A stretch of 64,000 nt of DNA, from positions 124,001-188,000 of the forward strand of contig NZ_QLSU01000001.1 in NCBI RefSeq assembly GCF_003268775.1, in the 5' to 3' direction. Below the pieces are notes generated by a model. That model was not told the origin of the DNA. It searched no databases and worked only from the letters and a program-made list of their open reading frames with translations. The DNA comes from Paraburkholderia unamae (lineage in GTDB: Bacteria; Pseudomonadota; Gammaproteobacteria; Burkholderiales; Burkholderiaceae). The translations under genes and the position numbers were made by a program. Positions 16,539-25,922 of the stretch are shown piece after piece (positions within the stretch are counted from its first letter, which is position 1; each line of letters starts with the position of its first letter).

Positions 16539-17840
16539 TTAGCGCTGCGCGATCGGCTTGGCCACGCGCGGCGCTTCGCCGATGAAGAGCTGACGCGGAC
16601 GGCCGATCTTCTGCTCGGGGTCGGCGATCATCTCGTTCCATTGCGCGATCCAGCCCACCGTACGCGCCATCGCGAAGATACAGGTGAACATCGCGGTCGG
16701 GATGCCCAGCGCGCGCTGCACGATGCCCGAGTAGAAGTCGACGTTCGGGTAGAGCTTGCGCGACACGAAGTATTCGTCTTCCAGCGCGATCTTTTCGAGC
16801 TGCATGGCGAGCTTGAAGAGCGGATCGTCGTGCAGGCCGAGTTCGTTGAGCACTTCGTAACACGTCTCGCGCATGAGCTTCGCGCGCGGGTCGTAGTTCT
16901 TGTACACGCGGTGGCCGAAGCCCATCAGCTTCACGCCCGAGTTCTTGTCCTTCACCTGCTTGATGAACTCGGGAATGTTATCCACCGAGCCGATTTCTTC
17001 GAGCATGTTCAGCGCGGCTTCGTTCGCGCCGCCGTGCGCCGGACCCCACAGACATGCGATGCCGGCCGCGATACACGCGAACGGGTTCGCGCCTGACGAG
17101 CCAGCCAGACGAACCGTCGAGGTCGAAGCGTTCTGCTCGTGGTCGGCGTGCAGGATGAGGATGCGGTCGAGTGCGCGCACGAGCACGTCGTTGACCTTGT
17201 ACTCTTCGCTGGGCGTCGAGAACATCATGCGCATGAAGTTCGCGCTGTACGAGAGGTCGTTCTGCGGATACACGAACGGCTGGCCGACCGTGTATTTGTA
17301 CGCCATGGCGACGAGCGTCGGCAGCTTCGCGATCATGCGGATCGCCGACACTTCACGATGCTTCGGATCGTTGATGTCGAGCGAGTCGTGGTAGAACGCG
17401 GACAGCGCGCCGACCGCCGCCACCAGAATCGCCATCGGATGCGCGTCACGGCGGAACCCCCGGAAAAAGAAGTGCATCTGCTCGTGAACCATCGTGTGGT
17501 TCTTCACCGAGGCCACGAATTCGTCCTTCTGCTGCTGCGTGGGCAGTTCGCCCTTGAGCAGCAGGTAGCAGCTTTCGAGGAAGTCGGCGTTTTGCGCGAG
17601 GTTGTCGATCGGGTAGCCGCGGTACAGCAGCTCGCCCTTGTCGCCGTCGATATAGGTGATCGCCGAGTTGCACGCCGCCGTGGACATGAAGCCCGGGTCG
17701 TACGTGAACATGCCGGTCTGGCCGTACAGCTTGCGGATATCGATCACGTCCGGGCCCGTGGTGCCCTGGTAGACCGGCAGTTCAACGCCTTCAGCGTGGC
17801 CGGGGATCGTGAGCGTGGCGTGTGTCTTCGAATCGATCAT
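16539..17840 (-). CDS. gltA: Citrate synthase (type II, hexameric)
   Basis: A 433-residue type II citrate synthase. It condenses acetyl-CoA with oxaloacetate to form citrate, the entry step of the TCA cycle. The catalytic triad motifs are intact: [13 protein letters not shown] (His), [13 protein letters not shown] (His) and PNVDFYSGI (Asp). The N-terminal domain ([33 protein letters not shown]) is the beta-rich extension characteristic of NADH-sensitive Gram-negative enzymes. The ATG at 17838-17840 is preceded by AGGA at a good distance. No succinate dehydrogenase genes flank it, so this could be a solitary or second copy in the genome. It has a strong terminator downstream and a long 5' intergenic region. 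Confidence 0.96.
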   Translation of the reverse strand: MIDSKTHATLTIPGHAEGVELPVYQGTTGPDVIDIRKLYGQTGMFTYDPGFMSTAACNSAITYIDGDKGELLYRGYPIDNLAQNADFLESCYLLLKGELPTQQQKDEFVASVKNHTMVHEQMHFFFRGFRRDAHPMAILVAAVGALSAFYHDSLDINDPKHREVSAIRMIAKLPTLVAMAYKYTVGQPFVYPQNDLSYSANFMRMMFSTPSEEYKVNDVLVRALDRILILHADHEQNASTSTVRLAGSSGANPFACIAAGIACLWGPAHGGANEAALNMLEEIGSVDNIPEFIKQVKDKNSGVKLMGFGHRVYKNYDPRAKLMRETCYEVLNELGLHDDPLFKLAMQLEKIALEDEYFVSRKLYPNVDFYSGIVQRALGIPTAMFTCIFAMARTVGWIAQWNEMIADPEQKIGRPRQLFIGEAPRVAKPIAQR

Positions 17841-18208
17841 TGTGTGTCCTTGGATTGCTGTCACTTCGCGACAGGAGGCAGCCACGCCAGGGGCCCATTC
17901 GTCCGGGCAGGCATTGCTGCGACCGCTCGTCGCATTCTACGTCGCAGCGCAGCATCGATTGATAGCGCAGGCAGCAACAATCCCTCTTCGAGCCAGCAAC
18001 ACTCAAAGCTTGCGGCTTCCTTAACATCGATTCCTGCAACAATATTTTGCTTTTGCAGCGCAACATGTCGCAGTCCAGCTCTGCGATACTGCTTGACATG
18101 CGATGACTTCCCCTAATTGTCCTTGCATGCTGTAGTTCGACCCGCCATCATCGGCGGGTCTTTTTTCTTGGCCACACGCGCTTAAAGCAAAACGTAAGGA
18201 AGCAACGG
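17841..18208. other. Divergent intergenic region with a possible leader or small RNA
   Basis: This 368-bp region separates gltA (minus) and the small gene at 18209 (plus). It has a TTGACA at 18093-18098 with TAATTG at 18114-18119, and then a perfect intrinsic terminator at 18139-18166 on the plus strand, before the plus-strand gene begins. No open frame of note lies inside. Confidence 0.5.
18139..18166 (+). terminator. Intrinsic terminator upstream of the gene at 18209
   Basis: GACCCGCC (18139-18146) pairs with GGCGGGTC (18153-18160) across six bases and is followed by T6. No plus-strand gene precedes it in this intergenic region, so it ends either a small RNA or the leader of the next gene. 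Confidence 0.8.
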
Positions 18209-18610
18209 ATGAACATCTCGATTGACACCCTGTTCGCAGAAGACGAGCTCGCAGAGGGCGCCGTCGTCACAGCACTCAATCATCAGGACATCGTGGTCGC
18301 GCTCTCTGCGGCGCTCGCGAGCGAACGCGTCGCTGTGCTGCACATGCTGTATCCGCGCACCGACGCGCGCACGCACCGCAGCCTCGACGCCCTCGTGGAC
18401 GCACTGCACGGTCATGGTCTGCATCAGGTAGCGCGGCTCGTTTCGCAGGAAGCGCACTACCTCGTGTTCAAGGACCCCGTGAAGGCATGGAAGGCCTTCC
18501 ACGAAATCCGCAACGATTCGCTCGCGATCGGCGTGCATCTCTACTATGCGGGCCTCGTGGGCGAAGCCGCGGAGCACAAGCTCGACGCGCACGCGCACGG
18601 CCGCGAATAA
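18209..18610 (+). CDS. Conserved hypothetical protein
   Basis: A 133-residue soluble protein of unknown function, starting MNISIDTLFAEDELAEGAVV. It is mostly helical by appearance (DIVVALSAALASERVAVLHM, then SLDALVDALHGHGLHQVARL) and ends in a His/Asp-rich tail (HKLDAHAHGRE) that might bind metal. AAGGAAGC lies upstream of the ATG, which supports the start. An intrinsic terminator sits 42 bases before the start codon and a very strong one 40 bases after the stop, so it is a single-gene unit possibly controlled by attenuation. I cannot assign a function. Confidence 0.65.
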   Translation: MNISIDTLFAEDELAEGAVVTALNHQDIVVALSAALASERVAVLHMLYPRTDARTHRSLDALVDALHGHGLHQVARLVSQEAHYLVFKDPVKAWKAFHEIRNDSLAIGVHLYYAGLVGEAAEHKLDAHAHGRE

Positions 18611-18650
18611 GCGCCAATCGTTCGGGATACGAAACATCCCGCAGCCAAAG

Positions 18651-18709
18651 CAACGGCGGCCGCGTGACTCGATGCACGCGGCCGCCGTTGGCGTTTCTGC
18701 ACTTTTTTT
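18651..18709 (+). terminator. Strong intrinsic terminator (16-bp perfect stem)
   Basis: CAACGGCGGCCGCGTG (18651-18666) and its exact complement at 18675-18690 enclose an eight-base loop. A T7 run follows at 18703-18709, about 12 bases beyond the stem. It ends the small gene at 18209-18610 and separates it from the convergent hydrolase. Confidence 0.7.
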
Positions 18710-18730
18710 GTGCCCTTTTTCAGCGCTTTC

Positions 18731-19576
18731 TTAGCGCCCGTGCCAGCTCACGAACCGGTCGATCAACTCGTTGAACGCGGCGGGCCGCGCGAGATTCATG
18801 CCGTGCGACGCGCCCTCCACGCTCGCGCGCCGTGCGTCGGGCAGCCACGCTTCGAGCGCCGCCACCGCACGGTGGAACATCTCCGGGCTCAACGCCCCGT
18901 CGATCAGCAGCACGGGGCAAGTCACTTCGGCCGCGTCCTCACGCGTGTACGCGGGCAACGTGTCCTGAAACTGCGGGCCGAGGGTGTGCGCGTTGTCGGT
19001 CGCCATGCGGCGGAACGCGTGCGTGCTCTTCGCCCAGAAGCCGGGTCGGCTCACCGAATCGACGAATAATTCCAGCCCCGCATCCACCTCGCCGGATTCG
19101 ATCAGCGCCACGGCGCGGGCGCGCAGCGCATTGACGGTCTCCGGCAGGGTGGCGAGCGTTTGACCGGGTTGCTGCACGGGCCCGCCGGGATCGGCGAGCG
19201 TGAGCGTGCGCACGTGGCCCGGATGCCGCCGCGCGAACTGGAACGAGACAAGGCCGCCGCGCGAATGGCCGATCACGTGCGCCGGACCCGCGCCGAAGCC
19301 GTCGATGAACGCGGCCAGTTCGTCGGCGTGACGCCGCCAGCTAAAGGGCTGGCCGCGCGCGGCGTCGCCAGCGGGCCAGTAGTGCGTGAGGCTCACGGAA
19401 ACGCAGCGGTAGTGCTGCGCGAGACCCGCGAGCTGTGGCTGCCAGTAACGGTAGTCGCACAGCGACCCGTGCACGAAGAGAAGGAGTTCGCCCTCGCCCC
19501 GTTCGACATAGGGCATGGGCAGGCCGCCGGGCAGTTCGACGAACGTTCCGGGGGCGGGAAATGCGGCTGGATTCAC
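18731..19576 (-). CDS. Alpha/beta hydrolase
   Basis: A 281-residue alpha/beta-hydrolase-fold protein. The oxyanion-hole region is LLLFVHGSLCDYRYWQPQLA, the nucleophile elbow is HVIGHSRGGLVSF (Ser), and the C-terminal histidine is in VEGASHGMNLARP; an acidic residue in PVLLIDGALSPE completes a likely triad. The family hydrolyses esters, amides, epoxides or C-C bonds, and the substrate here is not evident. I used a GTG at 19574-19576, since residues after it match the usual N terminus (PGTFVELPGGLPMPYVERG); an ATG at 19514-19516 would give a shorter protein that loses the first strand. It is monocistronic, followed by the strong hairpin of its convergent neighbour. Confidence 0.8.
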   Translation of the reverse strand: MNPAAFPAPGTFVELPGGLPMPYVERGEGELLLFVHGSLCDYRYWQPQLAGLAQHYRCVSVSLTHYWPAGDAARGQPFSWRRHADELAAFIDGFGAGPAHVIGHSRGGLVSFQFARRHPGHVRTLTLADPGGPVQQPGQTLATLPETVNALRARAVALIESGEVDAGLELFVDSVSRPGFWAKSTHAFRRMATDNAHTLGPQFQDTLPAYTREDAAEVTCPVLLIDGALSPEMFHRAVAALEAWLPDARRASVEGASHGMNLARPAAFNELIDRFVSWHGR

Positions 19577-19738
19577 GGCTGGATGATGTGGAGGCAACGA
19601 ACGGGCGGCGCGCTGCGGCGGCGGGAAGCCCCTGCCACGGCGGCGCACGCCGGCAAAGTGGCGTATTGTCCCACGGCGGCGCGCAAGGCACAGGGCGAAC
19701 AAGCGGGCGAACCCGCGCCGTCACCGCCCGCCCGCGCC

Positions 19739-20794
19739 TTATTCGACCGTTTCGAACGCGTGCTCGCTAATGAGCGAAGACGCCGCGCCCGCGCCGCGCA
19801 CCGCGCAGGTGAGCGGCTCGTCGGCCACGCGCACGTTCACGCCCAGTTCGGCCGCGAGGCATTGGTCAAGGCGGCTGAGCAGCGAACCGCCGCCCGTCAG
19901 CACGATGCCGGTATCGGCGATATCGGTGACGAGTTCGGGCGGCGCCGTTTCGAGCACGTGGCGCACCACGCCGATCACCTCGCGCAACGGCGCGGCCAGC
20001 GCGTCGGCCACGTCGTGGCTCGTGATCTCGATGGTGCGCGGCAGGCCGTCCTCCATGCTGCGCCCGGTGGCGCGCATGCGTTCGACAGGCTCGCCGTACA
20101 GCGCGCAACCTATCGTCTTCTTCACGTGCTCGGCGGTCTGCTCGCCGAGCACGACGCCGTAGAGCGCACGCACGTGATCGACGATGGCGCGGTCGAACTG
20201 CTCGCCGCCCACGCGCACCGAGCCGCTGCACGCCACGCCGCCCAGGGCGACGATGCCCACTTCCGTCGTGCCGCCGCCAATGTCCACGACCATCGAGCCC
20301 GTTGCCGAATTCACGGCCAGGCCCGCGCCGAGCGCCGAGGCGAGCGACTCGCCGATCAGGTTCACGCTTGCCGCCCCGGCCGCGAAGGCCGCCTCGCGAA
20401 TCGCCCGGCGTTCGACCCGGGTCGCGGCCGCCGGCACGCACACCGTGAACGCCGCGCGCCGCCCGAGCAAACGGCGCGGCTGCGCCATCGCCACGAAGCG
20501 GCGCATCATGTGCTCGGCGGCGGAGAAGTTGGCGATCACGCCGTGCGAAAGCGGACGCACGGTTTCCAGATTGACGGGCGTGCGGCCGAGCAGATCCTTC
20601 GCCTCGCGGCCCACGGCGGCCACCGTCGTCTCACCCGCGCCGGCGCGGCGCTCGAAACAGACCACGGAGGGCTGATTGAGCACGATGCCTTCGTCGGCGG
20701 TATAGATCAGCGTGTTGGCCGTGCCAAGATCGAGCGCCATGTCCTGGCGGAACAGCCTTTTGGAAAAAATGGAATGCGGCTTGGCTCGGGCCAT
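19739..20794 (-). CDS. MreB-like rod-shape-determining / actin-fold protein (paralogue)
   Basis: A 351-residue bacterial actin homologue. Landmarks are the phosphate-1 loop MALDLGTANTLIYTADEGIV, GMVVDIGGGTTEVG-type phosphate-2 (MVVDIGGGTTEVGIVALGG), SVRVGGEQFDRAIVDHVRAL and the adenosine motif TGIVLTGGGSLLSRLD. MreB filaments guide lateral cell-wall synthesis, usually from an mreBCD operon with rodA/pbp2. This gene stands alone between hydrolases, has an Arg/Ala-rich variant sequence (AMAQPRRLLGRRAAF), and so is probably a secondary MreB with a specialised or stage-specific role (inference). The ATG at 20792-20794 precedes the short helix HSIFSKRLF, which resembles the membrane-binding N terminus of MreB. 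Confidence 0.82.
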   Translation of the reverse strand: MARAKPHSIFSKRLFRQDMALDLGTANTLIYTADEGIVLNQPSVVCFERRAGAGETTVAAVGREAKDLLGRTPVNLETVRPLSHGVIANFSAAEHMMRRFVAMAQPRRLLGRRAAFTVCVPAAATRVERRAIREAAFAAGAASVNLIGESLASALGAGLAVNSATGSMVVDIGGGTTEVGIVALGGVACSGSVRVGGEQFDRAIVDHVRALYGVVLGEQTAEHVKKTIGCALYGEPVERMRATGRSMEDGLPRTIEITSHDVADALAAPLREVIGVVRHVLETAPPELVTDIADTGIVLTGGGSLLSRLDQCLAAELGVNVRVADEPLTCAVRGAGAASSLISEHAFETVE

Positions 20795-21160
20795 ATTGGT
20801 CTGGTGTGCGGTTTTGAGCTGCCCGGCTGGCGAAGCGCCGCCGGAGGGCATTCCCGATGGCGGCCTCGTCCAGGCTGCGCGAACTGACCGCGCGCCGGGC
20901 GGAACGGGCCAACGCGGCCCGCAAAGCAAAGGGTCGCGACGACTCCCCGTGTTAACGGCCGCGACCGGCGCGAACTTTAGCCGCGCCAAAAATAACTGCA
21001 TAGGATAATCGGCAAAAATGGCCGAAATAAGACAGTTTCGAACCCGGCGATGTGTCGCTTATACCGATTTATATGAATTTGAATGGGCGCACATAACGGG
21101 GTCGGAAACTTGTATTGAATCGCCGGGCCAGTGGCGGCCCGGCGTTCGCACCAGCGTGCG

Positions 21161-21820
21161 TTAGCCGTTGGATTCGCGCGCGAGCGCGCGCACCAGGGCG
21201 TCGCGCCCGAGCATGACACCCTGCGGCGTGATCGTGTGACCCACGCCCGGCAACGCGAAGGCGGTGACGGCAAAGCCGGCGTCGCTGAACGCGGCGGCGG
21301 CGCGCTCGAGTTCGCTCGCCGCAATCACCTCGTCGTCCTCGCCGTGCACGAGCGTGAGCACCGTGTGGCTCTTCGCAACCACGGGCGTCACGAGACGGCC
21401 CGCGTACGCCACCACGGCCGCCGCACCCGACGCCTGTGTGGCCGCGTGGTAAAGCGACATGATGGAGCCCTGCGAAAAGCCGACGAGCGCGAGCGCGTCG
21501 TGGCCGAGTCCCCAGTGCGCAAGTTCGGCTTCGAGCCGTCGCTCGAAAACCTGCGAGGCCGCCACCACGCGCGCCTCGCGGTTCGTCTCGCTAATATCGC
21601 GCAGACTGAACCATTGGCGGCCGCCAAAGCCGCCATCGAACGGCTCGCTGCCGTCGAGCGACGCGAACGCGACGCCCGGCAGCGCATCGCGCCACACGTC
21701 GGCGAGCGGCGTCAGGTCCTGGGCGTTGCTGCCCACGCCGTGCAGCAGCACGACCAGCGCGCGCGCCGCGCCATCTGCGGGCGCCAGGCGCCAGCCTCCA
21801 TCAAATGCTTCCCAGCTCAT
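21161..21820 (-). CDS. Alpha/beta hydrolase, phospholipase/carboxylesterase (YpfH-like)
   Basis: A 219-residue serine hydrolase of the phospholipase/carboxylesterase family. It begins MSWEAFDGGWRLAPADGAAR; VVLLHGVGSNAQDLTPLADV carries the oxyanion hole, LALVGFSQGSIMSLY the nucleophile serine, LVHGEDDEVI the acid, and LPGVGHTITPQG the histidine. These enzymes cleave short-chain esters in the cytoplasm. The ATG at 21818-21820 has an excellent GGGAGG site upstream, which decides the start. It is a single gene, divergent from the MFS exporter with a 288-bp gap. The physiological substrate is unknown. Confidence 0.88.
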   Translation of the reverse strand: MSWEAFDGGWRLAPADGAARALVVLLHGVGSNAQDLTPLADVWRDALPGVAFASLDGSEPFDGGFGGRQWFSLRDISETNREARVVAASQVFERRLEAELAHWGLGHDALALVGFSQGSIMSLYHAATQASGAAAVVAYAGRLVTPVVAKSHTVLTLVHGEDDEVIAASELERAAAAFSDAGFAVTAFALPGVGHTITPQGVMLGRDALVRALARESNG

Positions 21821-22108
21821 GGTCGGGCCTCCCCTGTGGGTGTAACCGGATTGTGTGTTGAGCGCGCGCATTTTGCGCGGCGCGAGACAGGCGCAAGGAT
21901 ACGCTCGCCGCGCGCGATGTGAATGAAAGAGTCAATTTCCCGCTGTTAGGTAAAGCGTCAAAGTGACAAACCGGGCGGCGAACCGGGCTGCGAAAGCCGA
22001 TCGCAAGCCCCGATGACCCTGTGTCCCATGGGGATGCTTCGCGGGTGGCGATGACGTGCGGCGATTGCGGGTATCCTGTGCCGCAAACCGAATCAGCGGA
22101 GAAGACGC

Positions 22109-23677
22109 TTGAATCAACCCGCCGCATCAGCCGCGCCGCCCGCGCCACCGCCTCCGCTCCAGGGAGGCAGTCTGCTCCTCGGGACCATCGCGGTCTCGCT
22201 CGCGACCTTCATGAACGTGCTCGACACGTCGATCGCCAACGTCGCCATTCCGACCATCTCCGGCGACCTCGGCGTTTCCGTGGACGAAGGCACGTGGGTC
22301 ATCACCGTGTTCGCGGCGGCCAACGCCGTTTCCATTCCGCTCACCGGCTGGCTCACGCAGCGCTTCGGGCAGGTGCGCCTGTTCATCACCTCGATCCTCT
22401 CGTTCGTGCTGGCCTCCTGGCTGTGCGGCATCGCACCCAGCCTGCCCTTCCTGCTGATCGCGCGGGTGCTCCAGGGCGCCGTGGCCGGCCCGCTGATCCC
22501 GCTCTCGCAGGCCATCCTGCTCGGCTCCTGGCCCAAGGACAAATCGGCCAGCGCGCTCGCCTTCTGGGCAATGACCACGACCGTCGGGCCGATTGCGGGA
22601 CCGGCGCTCGGCGGCTGGATCACCGACAGCTACAACTGGGCGTGGATCTTCTACATCAACATACCGGTGGGTTTCTTCGCGGCGTTCGTGACGTGGTCGA
22701 TCTATCGCAAACGCGAATCGGCCACGCGCAAACCGCCCATCGACGTGGTGGGCCTCGCTCTGCTGATCACCTGGGTCGCCTCGCTCCAGATCCTGCTCGA
22801 CAAGGGCAAGGACCTCGACTGGTTCAACTCGCCCGTGATCGTCACGCTTGGCATCGTCGCGCTCATCAGCTTTGCGTTTTTCCTCGTGTGGGAGTTGACC
22901 GAGGCGCATCCGATCGTCGATTTACGCTTGTTCGGACAACGTAACTTTCTCGGCGGGACGATCGCGATTTCCGTGGCGTATGCGGTGTTCTTCGGCAATC
23001 TCGTGCTGTTGCCGCAATGGATGCAGGAGTATCTGAACTACCGCTCGGTGGATGCGGGCTTCGTGACCGCGCCGCTCGGCATTTTCGCGCTGCTGCTCTC
23101 GCCCGTGGTGGGGAAGCTGCTGCCCCGCTCGGACGCGCGCATCATCGCGACGATCGCCTTCGTGCTGTTCGCGGGGGTGTTCTACATGCGCTCGATGTAT
23201 GTGGTCGAAATCGACACCTTCCATCTCGTGCTGCCCACGCTGCTGCAAGGCATCCCGATGGCGCTTTTCTTCGTGCCGCTCACGGCCATCATTCTTGCGG
23301 GGCAGCCGCCGAGCCGCGTGCCGGCGGCGGCGGGCCTCTCCAACTTCGTGCGCGTGTTCTGCGGCGCGGTGGGCACCTCGATCGCCACGAACGCCTGGAA
23401 CAACCGTACGATCCTGCATCACGCGCGGCTCACCGAGCAGGCCTCGATCAACAACCCGACTTTCGTCCAGGCGATCGACCAGACGCAGAAAACGCTGCAT
23501 TTGAGCGAGCCGTCCGCGCGCGCGCTGTTCGACTTTCAGCTCACGACGCAGGCCGCCATGATGGGGCTGAACGACATTTTCTATATCTCGGCCATCATCT
23601 TTCTCGTGATCATTCCGCTTATCTGGATCACGAAGTCGACACGGGGCGGCGGAGGCGGCGCGGCCGGCGCGCATTAG
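22109..23677 (+). CDS. DHA2-family MFS drug exporter (EmrB/QacA type)
   Basis: A 522-residue, 14-helix major facilitator. Seen: motif C-like GPIAGPALGGWITDSYNWAW in helix 5, the D1 motif LDTSIANVAIPTISGDLGVS in helix 1, and GWLTQRFGQVRLFI in the helix 2-3 loop. It exports hydrophobic drugs or toxic metabolites by proton antiport across the inner membrane. The start is a TTG at 22109-22111, supported by GGAG seven bases upstream; the next ATG would remove part of helix 1. EmrA-type adaptor and outer-membrane genes that often accompany EmrB are absent, so it may act alone or with distant partners. The C terminus is a Gly-rich tail. Confidence 0.92.
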   Translation: MNQPAASAAPPAPPPPLQGGSLLLGTIAVSLATFMNVLDTSIANVAIPTISGDLGVSVDEGTWVITVFAAANAVSIPLTGWLTQRFGQVRLFITSILSFVLASWLCGIAPSLPFLLIARVLQGAVAGPLIPLSQAILLGSWPKDKSASALAFWAMTTTVGPIAGPALGGWITDSYNWAWIFYINIPVGFFAAFVTWSIYRKRESATRKPPIDVVGLALLITWVASLQILLDKGKDLDWFNSPVIVTLGIVALISFAFFLVWELTEAHPIVDLRLFGQRNFLGGTIAISVAYAVFFGNLVLLPQWMQEYLNYRSVDAGFVTAPLGIFALLLSPVVGKLLPRSDARIIATIAFVLFAGVFYMRSMYVVEIDTFHLVLPTLLQGIPMALFFVPLTAIILAGQPPSRVPAAAGLSNFVRVFCGAVGTSIATNAWNNRTILHHARLTEQASINNPTFVQAIDQTQKTLHLSEPSARALFDFQLTTQAAMMGLNDIFYISAIIFLVIIPLIWITKSTRGGGGGAAGAH

Positions 23678-23689
23678 CCCGACCGCGCA

Positions 23690-24934
23690 TTAACCGAAGC
23701 GCGCGGGCAAATACGGTGTGGGATCGATAAACGGCGTTTCGCCGACGATCTGCTCGGCGACGAGACGCGCCGTGACCGGCCCGAGCGTGAGCCCATGATG
23801 GTTGTGGCCGAATGCGAACCATAACCCCGCGTGGCGCGGCGCGGGGCCGAGCAGCGGGCGCATGTCGGGCGTGCAGGGGCGCAGACCCATCCACGGCGTT
23901 GCATCGAGTCGCGCGCCAAGGCCGAACACGGGCCGCGCCTCGCGCTCCGCCGCGTCGAGTTGCGCGTAATTGGGCGGACGCTCGCGCGTGGCAAGCTCCA
24001 CGCCCGTGGTGAGCCGCAGGCCGCGCCGCATCGGCGCGATCACGTAGCCGCCCTCGATATCCACCACCGGCCGTTCGAGCGGCGCGCGCGCCTCGCTCGC
24101 GTAGTGCATGTGATAGCCGCGCTTGACCATGAGCGGCACGCGGTAGCCAAGCGGGCGCGTGACCAGATCCGACCACGGGCCGAGCGCCACGACCGCAAGC
24201 TCGGCGCTCACCGGGCCATCGTCGGTCTGCACGCGCCAGCCCTTGCCTTGTGGTGCGATCGTGCACGCGTCGCCGCGCACGATCACGCCGCCTTCGCGCA
24301 CGAACAGTTGCGCATAGCCTTTCGTGAGCCCGCCCGGGTCCGCCACGCTCGCGGGGTCGATCCAGTGAATCGCGCCCGCGTAGCCTTCGCCAAGCGAAGG
24401 TTCGAGCGCACGCAAGCCTGGCGCGTCGAACATGCGCACATGCAGACCATGCGCGTCGGCCACGCCTTGCGCCGTGCGCATTTCCCGCTCGAACGGCCCG
24501 GGCGCACGCCACGCTTCGAGCCAGCCCGAGGGCCGCACCAGTTCGCGCAAACCCGCGCGCGCAATCAGCGCGTCGTGCTCGGCCACGCTGCGCTCGATGA
24601 GCGGCAGCATGTCGCGCGCGGCGAGCGCGAGCCGCGCCGGCGACGACTCGCGCCAGAACGACGCGAGCCAACGCGCGTAGGCGGGCAGCGAGCGCACGTC
24701 GTAGCGCAGCACGGTCGAGTCGTTGCGCACGAGGCGCAGCAGCGTGCGCCAGTCACGCGGAAAGCCATACGGCACCACCGACGACGACTCGATCAACCCG
24801 GCGTTGCCGTGGCTCGTTTCCTCGCCTGGCCCGCGCCGGTCGACGAGCGTGACCTGCACGCCGCGCGCCTGCAAATGCAGCGCGACGCTCACGCCCACGA
24901 TGCCCGCGCCGAGAACGATCGCGCTCTTGCTCAT
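23690..24934 (-). CDS. FAD-dependent D-amino-acid dehydrogenase
   Basis: A 414-residue DadA/DauA-type flavoprotein with the FAD motif AIVLGAGIVGVSVALHLQAR, GEETSHGNAGLIESSSVVPY, and the C-terminal segment FAFGHNHHGLTLGPVTARLV. It oxidises D-amino acids to imino/2-oxo acids, probably feeding electrons to the membrane quinone pool. Its neighbours are a basic-amino-acid-type binding protein, an ornithine-cyclodeaminase-family protein and a DauR-like regulator, so D-arginine or D-lysine is a reasonable substrate (inference). The gene lies 31 bases downstream of the binding-protein stop on the same strand, consistent with an operon. The ATG is directly at the start of the Rossmann fold. Confidence 0.85.
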   Translation of the reverse strand: MSKSAIVLGAGIVGVSVALHLQARGVQVTLVDRRGPGEETSHGNAGLIESSSVVPYGFPRDWRTLLRLVRNDSTVLRYDVRSLPAYARWLASFWRESSPARLALAARDMLPLIERSVAEHDALIARAGLRELVRPSGWLEAWRAPGPFEREMRTAQGVADAHGLHVRMFDAPGLRALEPSLGEGYAGAIHWIDPASVADPGGLTKGYAQLFVREGGVIVRGDACTIAPQGKGWRVQTDDGPVSAELAVVALGPWSDLVTRPLGYRVPLMVKRGYHMHYASEARAPLERPVVDIEGGYVIAPMRRGLRLTTGVELATRERPPNYAQLDAAEREARPVFGLGARLDATPWMGLRPCTPDMRPLLGPAPRHAGLWFAFGHNHHGLTLGPVTARLVAEQIVGETPFIDPTPYLPARFG

Positions 24935-24965
24935 GAATTGACTCTGCCGTCCGAAATTACCGCAA

Positions 24966-25763
24966 TCACTTCGCGACGATATCGCGCCCGAAATACTTCA
25001 TCGAGAGCTTCGTGAGCGTACCGTCCTGGCGCAGCGAATCGATCGCCGCGACGACCTTGGCCTTGAGCGCCGCGTCGTCCTTGCGCATGCCGAAGCCGGT
25101 GCCTTCGCCGAGCGTGGCGGGGTCCTTGAGCGGCGCGCCCGCGAACTCGAAGCCCTTGCCCTGCGGCTTCGAGAGGAAGCCGTCGGTGGCGGTCTGCACT
25201 TCCTGCACCGCGCCGTCCAGACGACCGGCCGCGAGGTCCGCGAAAATCTGGTCCTGGTTTTCATAGGTGACGACGTTCACGCCCTGCGTGCCCCAGTGCT
25301 TGCGCACGTAGTCCTCCTGGGTCGAGCCTTGCAACACGCCAACCGACTTGCCCTTCAGGCTCTCGGGCGTGGGCTGGAGACCCGAGCCGCGCTTCGCGAC
25401 CATCTGGATCGGCATCACGTAGATGGCGGGCGTGAAGGCGATCTGCTGACGCCGCTTCTCGGTGATGTTCATCGCCGAATTGATGACGTCGAACTTGCGC
25501 GCCTCGAGCGCGGCAATCAGCCCGTCGAAGCTGTTCTCGACCCACACGCACTTCATCTGCAACTTCTGGCACACGGCATTGCCGATGTCGATATCGAAGC
25601 CCTGCAATGCCCCCGAAGGCGTCTTGCTCTCGAACGGAGGATAGGACGCCTCCACGCCAAAGCGCAGCGTTTTCGGATCCTGCGCGTGCGCCGCGCCCGC
25701 CGTCATACCCGCGAAGCCAGCAAGGCTGGCCGCTGCCGCGAAGCGAATCATCTTCCTGTTCAT
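24966..25763 (-). CDS. Polar/basic amino-acid ABC transporter substrate-binding protein
   Basis: A 265-residue periplasmic binding protein of the SBP_bac_3 family. The signal peptide is MNRKMIRFAAAASLAGFAGM, ending AAHAQ; the mature part starts KTLRFGVEASYPPFESKTPSG and continues LQGFDIDIGNAVCQKLQMKC, closest to the lysine/arginine/ornithine (ArtJ/HisJ/AotJ) group. It delivers amino acids to a membrane ABC transporter that is not encoded here. An in-frame GTG three codons earlier (25770-25772) is an alternative start. It is divergent from the cyclodeaminase-like gene with a 159-bp control region and precedes the dehydrogenase gene in an apparent operon. Confidence 0.88.
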   Translation of the reverse strand: MNRKMIRFAAAASLAGFAGMTAGAAHAQDPKTLRFGVEASYPPFESKTPSGALQGFDIDIGNAVCQKLQMKCVWVENSFDGLIAALEARKFDVINSAMNITEKRRQQIAFTPAIYVMPIQMVAKRGSGLQPTPESLKGKSVGVLQGSTQEDYVRKHWGTQGVNVVTYENQDQIFADLAAGRLDGAVQEVQTATDGFLSKPQGKGFEFAGAPLKDPATLGEGTGFGMRKDDAALKAKVVAAIDSLRQDGTLTKLSMKYFGRDIVAK

Positions 25764-25885
25764 CGTCGTCACCCAATTCGTAATCAGTGTCAGTTCAAGC
25801 GCGATGCGCCCCGTGCGACGCCCTTTCCCGAGCGCCGCGGCCGCAGGAGGAATATAGACGAAAAATAAAAAGAAAGTCTAGAATG

Positions 25886-25897
25886 GACAAAAATGTC
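25886..25897. promoter_or_regulatory. GACA-AAAA-TGTC inverted repeat in the divergent control region
   Basis: A perfect 4-bp inverted repeat within a longer imperfect symmetry (TGGACAAAAATGTCTA), 26-37 bp before the cyclodeaminase-like ATG and in the AT-rich part of the divergent region. An operator for the DauR-like regulator is a reasonable guess. Confidence 0.35.
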
Positions 25898-25922
25898 TAC
25901 ATCGCCACTCTGGAGTCCCCGC

